Below are positions 51,552-60,564 of a stretch of DNA of 64,000 nt, in pieces. Below the pieces are notes generated by a model that saw only the letters and a list, made by a program, of their open reading frames with translations, was not told the DNA's origin and searched no databases. This DNA comes from Micromonospora echinospora (GTDB lineage: Bacteria > Actinomycetota > Actinomycetes > Mycobacteriales > Micromonosporaceae): the NCBI RefSeq assembly GCF_014203425.1, contig NZ_JACHJC010000001.1, forward strand, positions 7,061,867 through 7,125,866, written 5' to 3'. Each line of letters starts with the position of its first letter. Position 1 is the stretch's first letter. A program made the translations under genes and the position numbers.

Positions 51552-52043
51552 ATGAGAGGTGATCTGGACGAGACACTGGCCCGGATGGCGCGACGCGAAG
51601 AGGCGATGCGCCGACGGGCGCCCGGCGAACCGGCCGGGAGGGCCGACCAGGACGTGCCCCTGGAGGAGCTGCCGGCCGAGCCGGCCAACGGGCGGGCGGG
51701 GCACGGCGCGTACCGGCTGCGGGGCGGCCCGGCGCCGGCGCGGCGTGACCCGGTCGAGGAGGTCGCCGAGGCGGTCCGGCGGGTCGTGGCCGATCACCCC
51801 GGGGTCGCCGTCACGCTCCGGGTGGAGCTGGGCGACCAGGCGTACCCGCTGCGGGTCTCCTGGTCGGGCCCCGCGGTCACGGTCGGCCCGGCCACGGCGC
51901 CGACGCCCCCACCGGCGTGGCCCATGTCGGTGAAGACGGTGCCCGCACCCGGCCAGGACTCGCTCGAGTCGGACCCGGCGGCCCGGCTGGCGGAGATGAT
52001 CCGGCGGGATCCCTCGTTGCTGGACGGCCCGGACCCGCGCTGA
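51552..52043 (+). CDS. Hypothetical protein following the conservon
   Basis: 163 residues, hydrophilic, no membrane helix. It begins MRGDLDETLARMARREEAMRRRAP, a charged helix, passes a small beta-rich part (DHPGVAVTLRVELGDQAYPLRV) and ends LAEMIRRDPSLLDGPDPR. No known domain. An AAGGGG stretch precedes the ATG; an in-frame GTG at 51543 is possible. Its location 47 bases after cvnD and 38 bases before the AAA ATPase suggests that it belongs to the same transcription unit. Confidence 0.65.
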   Translation: MRGDLDETLARMARREEAMRRRAPGEPAGRADQDVPLEELPAEPANGRAGHGAYRLRGGPAPARRDPVEEVAEAVRRVVADHPGVAVTLRVELGDQAYPLRVSWSGPAVTVGPATAPTPPPAWPMSVKTVPAPGQDSLESDPAARLAEMIRRDPSLLDGPDPR

Positions 52044-52081
52044 GGCGGCACCGGCGTGGTCACGGCGGCTACTGTCGGCGG

Positions 52082-54325
52082 GTGGCGGAACCCGACCTGA
52101 CCCTGACCGCGACGCTGCGGCCGGCCGCGCTCGACGCCCGCCGCGGCGTGGTACGCCTGCACCCGGAGGTGCTCACCGCGCTGGCGCTGCGCCCCGGCGA
52201 CCCGGTGCGGCTGACCGGCCGCCGGACGACAGCCGGCATCGCTGCCGCTGCCGACCCGAACACCAGCGACGTCCTGCTGCACGCCGACGACCTGCTGCTC
52301 GGCAACCTCGGGCTGCGGGCCGGCGGCCAGGTGACGGTGAGCCCGCTGCCGGCCACCCCGGCGCGCCGGCTCACGCTGGCCGGCCCGGCCGCGGTGGTCG
52401 CCGCGGTCCCGCCGGAGATGCTGCGGCTCGCGCTGCTGGGCAAGGTCGTCACCCCCGGCGACGACGTCTCGCTGCTGCCGCAGGACGTGCTCCCGGACGC
52501 CGCCGTGCGCGGCCTGATCGAGGCCGCGCGGCGCAGTCTCGCCAGTTCCGTCGGGTACGCCTGGACCAGCACGCTGCTCAACGTCGTGTCCGCCGAGCCG
52601 ACGACCGGCGCGCTCGTCACCATGGACACGGTGGTGGGCTGGGAGCACGGTCCGGCCACCCGAGGCTCCGGGCCGGTGTCCCCGGCCCCGGGCGCGCCCG
52701 TCTCCGCTTCCTCGGCCGCGCCGGCCGGGACGGAACAGGCCGAGGGCCTGCTCGGCCCGGAGGACGCCCCCGACGTCGACGAGCTGCCCGGCCTGCGTGC
52801 CCAGGCCGAGGAGCTGACCGAGCTGCTGGACCTGGGCTTCCACCACCGCGAGGTGCTGGGCCGGCTCGGCACCACCGTCTCGCTCGGCGTGCTGGTGGAG
52901 GGACCGGCGGGCTCGGGCAAGTCCGCGCTCGTGCGCGCCGTGGCCGCCCGGGTCGGCGCGGGTCTGCGCCCGCTCTGGGCACCGGAGCTGGCCGCGCTCA
53001 CGAACGACGCCGCGGCCCGCAGACTCCGTGAGGCGGCGTCGGCGGTACGCGCCGGCGGACCGGCGGTGCTGCTGGTCACCGACGTGGAGGCGATCGCCCC
53101 GGCCGACGAGCCGGGTCCGCTGGCGACCGTGTTCCGGCAGGTGGTCGCCGAGACGCTGCGGGCCGGCGTGGCGGTGGTCTGCACCAGCGGGCGGCCCGAG
53201 GCGGTGGACCCGGGGCTGCGCGGCCCGGATCTGCTGGCGCTGCGGATCACCGTGCCGCTGCCCGACGCGGCGCTGCGCCGGGAACAGCTGACGGTGCTCA
53301 CCCGGCAGGTGCCGCTGGCCGACGACGTCCGGCTGGACGAGGTGGCCGGCCGTACCCCCGGGTTCGTCGCGGCGGACCTGGCGGCGCTCGTCCGCGAGGC
53401 CGGGGTGCGCGCGGCGCTGCGGCAGAAGACGGCGGAGACGCCGACGGTGGCGATGCCGGACTTCACCGAGGCGCTGGAGGTGGTCCGGCCGACGACCATG
53501 TCCGCGTCCACGCTGGAGCTGGCGTCGGTGACGCTCGACGACGTGGGCGGGCTGCACGACGTCAAGCAGACGCTCACCGAGTCGGTGCTCTGGCCGCTCA
53601 CCTACCCGGACACGTTCGCCCGGCTGGGCGTGACGCCGCCGCGCGGCGTGCTGCTCTACGGCCCGCCCGGCTGCGGCAAGACCTATCTGGTGACCGCGCT
53701 GGCCGGGTCCGGGCGGGCGAACGTGTTGTCGGTGAAGGGTGCCGAGCTGCTCTCCAAGTGGGTGGGTGAGAGCGAGCGGGCGGTCCGGGAGTTGTTCCGC
53801 CGCGCCCGCCAGGCCGCGCCCACGCTCGTCTTCCTGGACGAGGTGGACGCGCTGGCCCCGGTGCGCGGGCAGGCCAGCGACGGCGGCACCACCGACCGGG
53901 TGGTGGCAGCGCTGCTCACCGAACTGGACGGGGTGGAGGCGCTGCGCAACGTGGTGGTGGTCGGCGCGACGAACCGGCCGGAGCTGGTCGACCCGGCGCT
54001 GCTGCGGCCCGGCCGGCTGGAACGCCTGGTCTACGTGCCGCCGCCGGACGGCCCGGCCCGCGCGGAGATCCTCCGCGCCGCCGCCCGGGGCGTACCGCTC
54101 GCTCCGGACGTCGACCTCGACGCGCTCGGCGCCGAGCTGGACGGCTTCTCCGCCGCCGACTGCACCGCGCTGGTACGGGAGGCGGCGCTCGCCGCCATGC
54201 GGGAGTCGCTCAACGCGAGCACTGTGACTGCGGCGCACGTCGGGGCGGCCCGTGACCGTGTCCGGCCGTCGCTGGACCCGGTGCAGCTCGCGCACCTGGA
54301 GTCGTACGCGGCCGGCCGGTCCTGA
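52082..54325 (+). CDS. CDC48-like tandem AAA ATPase
   Basis: 747 residues. An N-terminal CDC48-type substrate-binding domain (to ~185), a variable Ala/Pro linker, then two AAA modules. D1 has Walker A GPAGSGKS (about 274-281) but a weak Walker B (LLVTDVEAI, Glu replaced in the DE pair); D2 is canonical with GPPGCGKT (527-534), FLDEVD (about 584-589) and the arginine finger region PALLRPGRLERL. Bacterial relatives act as unfoldases; D1 may be inactive. Being next to a conservon is not usual for this family. GTG 52082 is chosen over an upstream frame. Confidence 0.9.
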   Translation: MAEPDLTLTATLRPAALDARRGVVRLHPEVLTALALRPGDPVRLTGRRTTAGIAAAADPNTSDVLLHADDLLLGNLGLRAGGQVTVSPLPATPARRLTLAGPAAVVAAVPPEMLRLALLGKVVTPGDDVSLLPQDVLPDAAVRGLIEAARRSLASSVGYAWTSTLLNVVSAEPTTGALVTMDTVVGWEHGPATRGSGPVSPAPGAPVSASSAAPAGTEQAEGLLGPEDAPDVDELPGLRAQAEELTELLDLGFHHREVLGRLGTTVSLGVLVEGPAGSGKSALVRAVAARVGAGLRPLWAPELAALTNDAAARRLREAASAVRAGGPAVLLVTDVEAIAPADEPGPLATVFRQVVAETLRAGVAVVCTSGRPEAVDPGLRGPDLLALRITVPLPDAALRREQLTVLTRQVPLADDVRLDEVAGRTPGFVAADLAALVREAGVRAALRQKTAETPTVAMPDFTEALEVVRPTTMSASTLELASVTLDDVGGLHDVKQTLTESVLWPLTYPDTFARLGVTPPRGVLLYGPPGCGKTYLVTALAGSGRANVLSVKGAELLSKWVGESERAVRELFRRARQAAPTLVFLDEVDALAPVRGQASDGGTTDRVVAALLTELDGVEALRNVVVVGATNRPELVDPALLRPGRLERLVYVPPPDGPARAEILRAAARGVPLAPDVDLDALGAELDGFSAADCTALVREAALAAMRESLNASTVTAAHVGAARDRVRPSLDPVQLAHLESYAAGRS

Positions 54326-54341
54326 CGGGCCGCCCTGGCGG

Positions 54342-55385
54342 TCAGCTCTCGTCGCGGCGGCGGGCGGCCGGGCGGCGGGGCCGCTCCGGGACGCGGCGGG
54401 AGCGGTCGGCGCGCGGCTCCCGCTGCTCGCGTACCGGCCGGCGGCGGGAGCGCTCCGGCTCCGTGAGGACCGGCTCGCCGGCATACTCGTCGTCGTCGAA
54501 GTCGTTGCCCTCGTCGTAGGCGGCGTACTCGTCGTCGGCCGGCCCGGCCTCTCCCCGCTCCTCCCGGAGCGCGGTCTCGTGGTCCTTGACGACCTGGGAG
54601 TCCTCGATCTCGCCGCGCCAGCCCTCGACCGCGTCCGGGTCGAGCACGGTCCGGGTCATCACGTGCCGGACGAAGTGCTTCAGCTCCAGCCGGACCCGGC
54701 GGCCCTGGGCCCGCCACAGGTTGCCGGTGTGCTCGAAGAAGCCCTGCGGGTGGTACTCCAGCACCACCAGGATCTTCGTCAGCTCCGGGCCGACCTCGTG
54801 GAAGCTGACGGTGCCGTCGACCGAGCCCTTCTCGCCCTTGGAGCGCCAGTGGATGAGCCGGTCCGGGATCTGCCGGACGATCGTCGACTCCCAGGTCCGG
54901 TGCGACCAGAGCACCTGCGCCTTCCAGGTCATCTTCTCGTCGTCGTCGCAGTCGGCCTGCTCGACCTTCTTCATGAAGCTCGGGAAGTCGCCGAACGTCG
55001 TCCACTGGTTGTAGGCGACCCGGACCGGCACGCCGACCTCGATGGTCTCGACGATGTTGGTGACCTTGAGCTTCCGGCCGCCGTCGCCGCCGCCCTTGCG
55101 ACCGAACGCCGCCATCAGCTTCTCCTTACCGCCGGCCACGCCGGCATGGAACATGGCCTTCACGGGGGAGTTGCCCTCGGCGAGCTTCCGCGCGCCGGTG
55201 GCGGCGGCGACCAGGCCGGGATCGCCGCCCTGCTTGGCGTACTCGGTGAGTCGCCCGGTCGCGTCGGTGACCCGATCGCTGATCGCCTGCACGGCCCGTT
55301 CACCGAGCGCCGAGGCGAGGTTGCGCAGCTCGCCGCCGATCTCGTCGCGTACCCGGTCGGTCAGACTGGTCGTCGCCACGGTCAC
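54342..55385 (-). CDS. SRPBCC/cyclase-dehydrase family protein with charged tail
   Basis: 347 residues. The first ~110 residues are helical; residues ~120-260 are an SRPBCC (START-like) lipid-binding fold seen from TIEVGVPVRVAYNQWTTFGDFPSFM, WKAQVLWSHRTWES and GTVSFHEVGPELTKILVVLEYHPQGFFE. The last ~90 residues alternate acidic and Arg-rich blocks. It overlaps the upstream small protein by GTGA, and both probably act at the membrane or on a polyprenyl/lipid ligand. Function unknown. Start GTG 55385 is fixed by the overlap. Confidence 0.82.
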   Translation of the reverse strand: MTVATTSLTDRVRDEIGGELRNLASALGERAVQAISDRVTDATGRLTEYAKQGGDPGLVAAATGARKLAEGNSPVKAMFHAGVAGGKEKLMAAFGRKGGGDGGRKLKVTNIVETIEVGVPVRVAYNQWTTFGDFPSFMKKVEQADCDDDEKMTWKAQVLWSHRTWESTIVRQIPDRLIHWRSKGEKGSVDGTVSFHEVGPELTKILVVLEYHPQGFFEHTGNLWRAQGRRVRLELKHFVRHVMTRTVLDPDAVEGWRGEIEDSQVVKDHETALREERGEAGPADDEYAAYDEGNDFDDDEYAGEPVLTEPERSRRRPVREQREPRADRSRRVPERPRRPAARRRDES

Positions 55386-55789
55386 CGCCCCCGCTGCTGT
55401 CGATCCGGCGCGACGGGCTGCTCGTCCAGTTCCGGCTCCTCGTCCGGCGCGGAGCGCTCGGTGTCCGGCCGGTCCGGGCCGCTCCTGCGGCGCAGCACGT
55501 CGGCGCCGTCGCGCAGCCGTCCGCCGATCGCGTCGATGCCGCCGCCGGCGGCGGCGGTCGCCGCGGCCCGCCCGGCCGCCACGAGCGGCGGCCCGAGCCC
55601 GCCGAGGTTGCGCAACTGCGGACTGGCGCCCATCAGGTCCGCGCCGAGTTGCCTGATGCCGCCCGGGCGCTGGCTGGCCCGCCCGGCGGCGACCGCCGCG
55701 GCGAGCGTCAGCGCGGTACGCATCTTCTTCCGGCGACCCAGCAGGTAGCCGAAGCCCACCGCCAGTGCCACCCGTGCTCCGCTTTTCAT
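55382..55789 (-). CDS. Small Ala/Gly-rich protein coupled to the SRPBCC gene
   Basis: 135 residues. A short hydrophobic N-terminus (ARVALAVGFGYLLGRRKKMR) followed by helical Ala-rich sequence and an acidic Pro-rich end; no known domain. A GGAGGAG site lies a few bases before the ATG at 55789. Because its stop overlaps the SRPBCC start, the two are co-expressed. It may be a membrane-associated partner. Function unknown. Confidence 0.72.
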   Translation of the reverse strand: MKSGARVALAVGFGYLLGRRKKMRTALTLAAAVAAGRASQRPGGIRQLGADLMGASPQLRNLGGLGPPLVAAGRAAATAAAGGGIDAIGGRLRDGADVLRRRSGPDRPDTERSAPDEEPELDEQPVAPDRQQRGR

Positions 55790-55950
55790 CCGCTCTCCTC
55801 CGCACTCCCCCGGGATGCGAACGCGATCCCGGAGAGGCGGGCAGTACCCGTCACCCCATTGGCAAAACATTTCCTCGGGGGAACGGAAAAGGCGGCCGAA
55901 ACCTCGCAGCGAGCACTAGTGAGCAGCAAGAACGCAATCTGGTACGGGCG

Positions 55951-56460
55951 TCAGCGGATCGGCAGCGCCGAATCGAGGCACATTCGGGCGTGCACTTTTC
56001 CGCCCTCCTCGCGCAATTCCGCACCGCATTTCCGTAACACCGACAGCGCGCCCGTGTTGTCCGGCGTGGTATCCGCGACCACCGTGTGCATCCCGGCGGC
56101 CGCCGCGGTGTGCAGCAGCTGCCGCAGCGCGGCGGCGCCCAGACCCCGGCCCCGGGCCGAGCGGCCCAGCCACATGCCCGTCTCCACGGTGCCGGGCTCG
56201 TCCCGGCGGGTCATCCGGACCATGCCGACCACCTCGCCGCCGGAGACGATGGCGTACATGGCCGTGCGGGTCGGGCCGTTGATTCCACCGAGGCTCGCCC
56301 GGTGGAATTCACGGAACGCGTCCCGGCGGGCGAGCGACCAGCCCGCGGGCGCCTGCACCGGAGGCATCACGTCCTCCGGTTCCGCCTCCGCCGCCGCTAC
56401 GGAGAGCAACGGTTCCAGGTTCCGCTCGTCCACCGGCTCCAGCCGTACCGCACCCGTCAC
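55951..56460 (-). CDS. GNAT family N-acetyltransferase
   Basis: 169 residues. TGAVRLEPVDERNLEPLLSV, MWLGRSARGRGLGAAALRQLL (acetyl-CoA loop) and TTPDNTGALSVLRKCGAELR are the family elements. GTG 56460 chosen by these; 36 upstream residues lack similarity. It resembles ribosomal-protein or aminoglycoside-type small acetyltransferases (RimJ/RimL branch), without a specific substrate. Confidence 0.86.
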   Translation of the reverse strand: MTGAVRLEPVDERNLEPLLSVAAAEAEPEDVMPPVQAPAGWSLARRDAFREFHRASLGGINGPTRTAMYAIVSGGEVVGMVRMTRRDEPGTVETGMWLGRSARGRGLGAAALRQLLHTAAAAGMHTVVADTTPDNTGALSVLRKCGAELREEGGKVHARMCLDSALPIR

Positions 56461-56610
56461 GAGGCGCAGTCTGCCGCTACCCGTCCGGTCCGTCCACCCC
56501 TTTGGGCCCGGATTGCCGCTATGGCCGACCGCCTCGGCCGGTCGTACCCCCGGGGTGTTCCGCCTCACGCTGCGTTGTCATCCGACCGGGTCGTTCGGGC
56601 GTGAGCGTGC

Positions 56611-57513
56611 TCACGCCGAAGGGGCGAACTCGCACAGCACCACCGAGGCGTCGTCGGTGCGCTTGCGCCGCCGCAATCGCTCCGGGTGGTCCCGCTCGGC
56701 CGCCCGGACCCGGTCGATCAGTCCCTCCGGCCCCTCCACTGTCGCCACCTCCAGCAGCCCGGCCCAGTCGAAGAGACCGAACTGCTCGACGGCGCAGGAG
56801 GCACCGTCACTGAGCAGCGCGGCTCGGCGCAGCGCGTCCGGCCCGCTCAGCGGGACCGTCCCGGTCACCGCGTGGTACGCCGCGTCCGGGTCGCTCGCCG
56901 CCGTCCAGTAGCCGTGGGTGCGGTTCATCCGGGTCCGCTGCGCTGTCGTCGCCCGCCGGAACCAGGTCGCCGGGTCGGTCTCGCCGTCGGGCAGCGCGGC
57001 GGCGCTGCGGCGCAGGTCCGCCACGGCGGCCTCCAGCCGGTCGTCGGTGATCACCTCGATCCCGCCTCCGGTGTCGAGCACCAGCGGGCTGTCGCAGAGC
57101 ACCAGGTAGTCGGCCCGGTCGCCACTTTCCCGCAGCAGGCAGACCGTCGACGACGGGGTACCCGGATGGTCGAGGTCGCAGGCCCCGCCGTGGTCGGCCC
57201 GGACCGCGAGGATCGCCGCCGCCAGGCTGCTCATCAGCGTGGCCGCGGGCCGGGCCGCGATCGCCAGGCCGATCCGGGCGGCGAGGTGCCGGACGTACCA
57301 GGCGGGACCGTGCACGCATCCGGTGTCGAAGCCGTCCGGCACGGTGGCCCCGTCGAGGACGCCGACGAGCGGACCGAAGCGGAAGACCACGTCCTCGTTC
57401 TCCGGGCGTCCCGGCGCCGGGTCGGAGGCGGAACGCACCCGCATCGTCGGCGCCTCCCCGACCGGGCGGGCCGGTCGGCTGCCGATCGCGTACCGGCGGT
57501 CTGGTGCCCCCAT
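56611..57513 (-). CDS. PP2C-like serine/threonine phosphatase
   Basis: 300 residues. PP2C features: NEDVVFRFGPLVGVLDGATVPDG (metal aspartate), SSTVCLLRESGDRADYLVLCDSPLVL, AALLSDGASCAVEQFG and the final TDDASVVLCEF aspartate. The usual GxGHG second motif is not evident, so catalytic competence is probable but not certain. GGAGG lies about five bases before the ATG at 57513. It stands between a GNAT gene and a divergent small gene; its target is unknown. Confidence 0.8.
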   Translation of the reverse strand: MGAPDRRYAIGSRPARPVGEAPTMRVRSASDPAPGRPENEDVVFRFGPLVGVLDGATVPDGFDTGCVHGPAWYVRHLAARIGLAIAARPAATLMSSLAAAILAVRADHGGACDLDHPGTPSSTVCLLRESGDRADYLVLCDSPLVLDTGGGIEVITDDRLEAAVADLRRSAAALPDGETDPATWFRRATTAQRTRMNRTHGYWTAASDPDAAYHAVTGTVPLSGPDALRRAALLSDGASCAVEQFGLFDWAGLLEVATVEGPEGLIDRVRAAERDHPERLRRRKRTDDASVVLCEFAPSA

Positions 57514-57665
57514 CGTGTCCTCCGTTCGTCGCCGTCAGCCGCCTACCCGCGCGCCGCCGGGCCATCCGCGGCGCGACCCCGATCGTGACAACCGACCGTC
57601 ACCTACTCCGGACTTTCGGTAGCGTCGGACGCGACCGGGTCGGTCCCGGCGACAGGGGGTTGGGG

Positions 57666-57878
57666 ATGTTGGAACGGTTGCACGAAGGGGGCATCCGGGC
57701 GGAGCACGCGTACCTCGCCGGATTCCTCAGCATCGGCCTCTCGGTCACCAGCTGGTTCCTCTCCAAGCACATGGAGCGCGCCGGAGTGGCGCGGGCGGAC
57801 CGCTGGGGCATCTTCATCGGCGAGTGGGCGCCGACGTTCTTCGCCATCGGCAACGGGCTGCGCACGTACGAGAAGTGA
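57666..57878 (+). CDS. Small protein (70 aa) with amphipathic helix
   Basis: 70 residues beginning MLERLHEGGIRAEHAYLAGF, with LAGFLSIGLSVTSWFL as a possible membrane or buried helix and a terminal WAPTFFAIGNGLRTYEK. AGGGGGT lies about eight bases before the ATG. It ends six bases before the convergent DUF3263 gene. No known family recognised. Confidence 0.65.
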   Translation: MLERLHEGGIRAEHAYLAGFLSIGLSVTSWFLSKHMERAGVARADRWGIFIGEWAPTFFAIGNGLRTYEK

Positions 57879-57884
57879 GGCGGG

Positions 57885-58322
57885 TCAGCGGCGCCGGTTG
57901 CGGGCCCGGGACGAGCGGAGCCGGCGCAGCCGGCCGACGAGAACCGGCTCGGCGGCAAGCGCGGCCGGGTGGTCGAGCAGCGCGTTGAGCAGCTGGTAGT
58001 AGCGGGTCGCGGAGAGCCCGAACGTGTCCCGGATGGCCTGCTCCTTGGCCCCGGCGTGCTTCCACCACTGCGCCTCGAAGGCGAGGATGCGCTGCTCCCG
58101 CTCGGTGAGACCGGGCGGCGTCACCGCTTCCGGCGCGGCCTGCCCGACCGGCGCGATCGACTCGGGCTCGGCCGCTGGCCCGGCCTCGGGCGGCGGGGTG
58201 GACTCGACGGGCGGGGCGGTCCGGGGTGGCGGAACGGTCCCGCCCGCGTGGCGCGTACCCGCTGTCGGCCCCGGCGGCCCCGGCCGGTCGACGGCGGCCC
58301 GGTGTGAGGCGTCGGCGGACAT
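57885..58322 (-). CDS. DUF3263 protein
   Basis: 145 residues. The C-terminal half is the conserved actinobacterial DUF3263 helix-turn-helix-like domain: LTEREQRILAFEAQWWKHAG and FGLSATRYYQLLNALLDHP. The first ~70 residues are Pro/Ala-rich and variable. In mycobacteria and streptomycetes the domain is linked to the LytR-type cell-envelope region, but biochemistry is lacking. It is convergent with the small gene at 57.7 kb. Confidence 0.9.
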   Translation of the reverse strand: MSADASHRAAVDRPGPPGPTAGTRHAGGTVPPPRTAPPVESTPPPEAGPAAEPESIAPVGQAAPEAVTPPGLTEREQRILAFEAQWWKHAGAKEQAIRDTFGLSATRYYQLLNALLDHPAALAAEPVLVGRLRRLRSSRARNRRR

Positions 58323-58423
58323 GGCGCTCCTCTCCGGCGGCGGGTGACCGGCAGGCGGAGACGCGCGCCGGCCGGGGGGACCCCAGCGTAACCAGGGCCG
58401 CCCCCGGCCGCATCGGACGCGGG

Positions 58424-58456
58424 GTCCGCGCCGCCGGCCGGGCCGGCGGCGCGGAC
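58424..58456 (-). terminator. Very stable hairpin terminator of the ABC operon
   Basis: GTCCGCGCCGCCGGCC (58424-58439) and GGCCGGCGGCGCGGAC (58441-58456) are exact inverted copies with almost no loop; the apex will open by a few pairs. It lies directly after the permease stop in the minus direction. Confidence 0.88.
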
Positions 58457-58460
58457 GAGG

Positions 58461-59474
58461 TCAGGAGATGTCGCGCCGGCGCATGGTCCAGAACGCGGCG
58501 GCCACGGCTGCCACCAGGGCCACCCCGAACACCACAGCCGACTGTTCCCACGTGACCACGTACTTGGCAGGCTCGCAGGCGCCCTGGGTGAACTGGCAGG
58601 TGTCGTAGTCGTACAGCTCCGCCTGCTTCAGGAACCACGACTGGGCGTACGTGGAGAGCACGTACCGGTCCCCGAACTGGACCCCCAGAATCGACACGGC
58701 GATCCGGATGCCGATCTCGCTCACCGCGAAGATCCCCACCGCCGCACCGAGCGCCATCGCGGTGTGCCGGCCCAGTGAGGCCAGCGCGAACCCGACCGCC
58801 GCCACGACGAGTGTCAACCCCAGCGCCCGCAGCCCGTCCAGCCCGATCGAACGCCAGGCTCCGGCGGTCATCCCCACGGTGGTGCCGCGCTGGCTGCCGA
58901 TCACCCAGAACACCGCCGTCCAGATCGCGCCGAGCACCACTGTCAGGCCGAACACGGTGGTGAGCAGGGCGGCCAGCTTGGTGCTCAGCACGGCGAGCCG
59001 TTTCGGTCGCCAGAGCAGCAGGTTCATCATCCCGCCGGTGTTCCACTCGGCGCCCACGAAGGAGGCGCCGACGATGAAGGCGAACAGTGCCACGGAGGCG
59101 GCGAACACGGCGATGAACATGGGGAACTCGGCCCGGAAGTCGAACTGGTAGGGCAGGTTCCATTTCGGGTCGAACATGTCCGGCTGCGGCTGGTAGTCCT
59201 TGCCGCAGTTCGGGCCGTACCGTTCCTCGGTCTGCTCACCGCGGGCCTGCGCGGCCTCGCACTCCGTGATCGTGCGCTTCCACTCCTCCGTCGCCCGCTG
59301 GTACTGGGCCCGGGAGTCGGCCTCCGCCGCCGCCACCACCGTCGGCGAGAGCTTCTGGCTGGAGAAGCTGAACGCCGTGGCCACGGTGGCCAGGCCGACG
59401 AGCAGCAGGACGAGCATGAGCCGGGTCAGCCGGCGCTTGCCGAGCCGGCGCAGCTCGGTGACGAACAGGCTCAT
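58461..59474 (-). CDS. ABC transporter permease (ABC-2 type)
   Basis: 337 residues. The N-terminus has TM1 (LTRLMLVLLLVGLATVATAF), followed by a ~90-residue extracytoplasmic charged loop with two cysteines (ITECEAAQ, GPNCGKD) and five further hydrophobic segments; the ABC-2 hallmark VGAEWNTGGMMNLLLWRPKR is clear. It ends with MRRRDIS. Its ATG overlaps the upstream ATPase stop (ATGA). The pair is an exporter of unknown cargo. Confidence 0.9.
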   Translation of the reverse strand: MSLFVTELRRLGKRRLTRLMLVLLLVGLATVATAFSFSSQKLSPTVVAAAEADSRAQYQRATEEWKRTITECEAAQARGEQTEERYGPNCGKDYQPQPDMFDPKWNLPYQFDFRAEFPMFIAVFAASVALFAFIVGASFVGAEWNTGGMMNLLLWRPKRLAVLSTKLAALLTTVFGLTVVLGAIWTAVFWVIGSQRGTTVGMTAGAWRSIGLDGLRALGLTLVVAAVGFALASLGRHTAMALGAAVGIFAVSEIGIRIAVSILGVQFGDRYVLSTYAQSWFLKQAELYDYDTCQFTQGACEPAKYVVTWEQSAVVFGVALVAAVAAAFWTMRRRDIS

Positions 59475-60469
59475 GCGCCCCAACCTCCTGCGGTACCGGT
59501 CTGGTCGACCTTGGCGGACTGATCGACCTGCCGGTGCTGGCCGGGAACCGGCGCGGTGGCGGTCAGTTCCAGGAAGACGCTCTCCAGGTCGACGGCGACC
59601 GGGGTGAGCTCGCTGACGTACAGGCCCTGCTCGGCGAGGAGCCGGCTGACAGTGGCGGGCTTGTCCACTCCGGACAACAGCAGGTGGTCCGGCTCGGCGG
59701 CCACGCGGACCCCGGCCCGGCTGAGCGCGTCCGCGGCCTGGGGCAGGTCGCTGACCGCCTCCAGGCGTACCCGCACGGCGCCCTGGGAATGGGCCGCGAG
59801 CACCTGCTCGACCGGCCCGAACGCGACCCGGCGGCCGAGCGAGATGATGGTGACCGAGTCGCAGATCAGCTGGATCTCACCGAGGATGTGGCTGGAGAGC
59901 ACCACCGTCATGCCGCTCTCGGACAGTTCCCGCATCAGCCCGCGCATCTCCCGGATGCCGCCCGGGTCGAGGCCGTTGGCGGGCTCGTCGAGGATCAGCA
60001 GCTTGGGGTTCTTGAGCAGCGCGGAGGCGACGGCCAGTCGCTGCTTCATGCCGAGCGAGTAGGTCTTGACCCGCTCGCCGGCCCGGTCGCGCAGCCCGAC
60101 CAGTTCCAGCACCTCGTCGACGCGCTGCTTGGGCAGCTCGCCGGCTTGGGCGAGCAGGCCCAGGGTGTCCCGCGCGGAGAAGTTCGGGAAGAACTGCGGA
60201 CTCTCCACGATGGCGCCGACCTGCCCGGCGACCGCCGGCAACGCGTGCGGCAGCTCCTGGCCGAGAATGGTCATCCGGCCGCCGTTGGGCCGGATCAGGC
60301 CGAGCAGCGTACGCAACGTGGTGGTCTTGCCCGACCCGTTCGGGCCGAGGAAGCCGTGCACCTGCCCGGCCTCGACTCGCATGTCGAAGCCGTCGAGCGC
60401 GTGGCGGACCCCGCGCTTCCGGCTCCGGTACGTCTTGCGGAGACCTTCGATCTCCAGGACAGCCGACAC
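59471..60469 (-). CDS. ABC transporter ATP-binding protein
   Basis: 332 residues. Walker A GPNGSGKT near residue 42, Q loop IVESPQFFP, signature YSLGMKQRLAVASALL and Walker B LLILDEPANGLDP are all intact; the DrrA-like C-terminal domain (about residues 225-300) follows. GTG 60469 has GGAGG six bases upstream. Two identical palindromes and a strong promoter lie just before the gene, so expression is probably repressor-controlled. Partner permease overlaps by four bases. Confidence 0.93.
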   Translation of the reverse strand: MSAVLEIEGLRKTYRSRKRGVRHALDGFDMRVEAGQVHGFLGPNGSGKTTTLRTLLGLIRPNGGRMTILGQELPHALPAVAGQVGAIVESPQFFPNFSARDTLGLLAQAGELPKQRVDEVLELVGLRDRAGERVKTYSLGMKQRLAVASALLKNPKLLILDEPANGLDPGGIREMRGLMRELSESGMTVVLSSHILGEIQLICDSVTIISLGRRVAFGPVEQVLAAHSQGAVRVRLEAVSDLPQAADALSRAGVRVAAEPDHLLLSGVDKPATVSRLLAEQGLYVSELTPVAVDLESVFLELTATAPVPGQHRQVDQSAKVDQTGTAGGWGA

Positions 60470-60503
60470 AGCTGACCTCCCCCGATAAGTAGGCGTCAGC
60501 GAC

Positions 60504-60541
60504 ACCATACGCGGTATGCACGCGAAGGCAATACCCGGTAT
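60504..60541 (-). promoter_or_regulatory. Promoter with two ATACNCGGTAT palindromes
   Basis: TTGCCT (60526-60531) and TATGGT (60504-60509) give -35/-10 with a 16-base spacer on the minus strand. ATACGCGGTAT (60507-60517) covers the -10 and ATACCCGGTAT (60531-60541) abuts the -35; their centres are 24 bases apart. The geometry suggests a dimeric repressor, possibly of the GntR/YtrA or PadR type, but no such gene is in view. Confidence 0.75.
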
Positions 60542-60564
60542 GCAGTGTCGGCGTGTTGAGGCGT

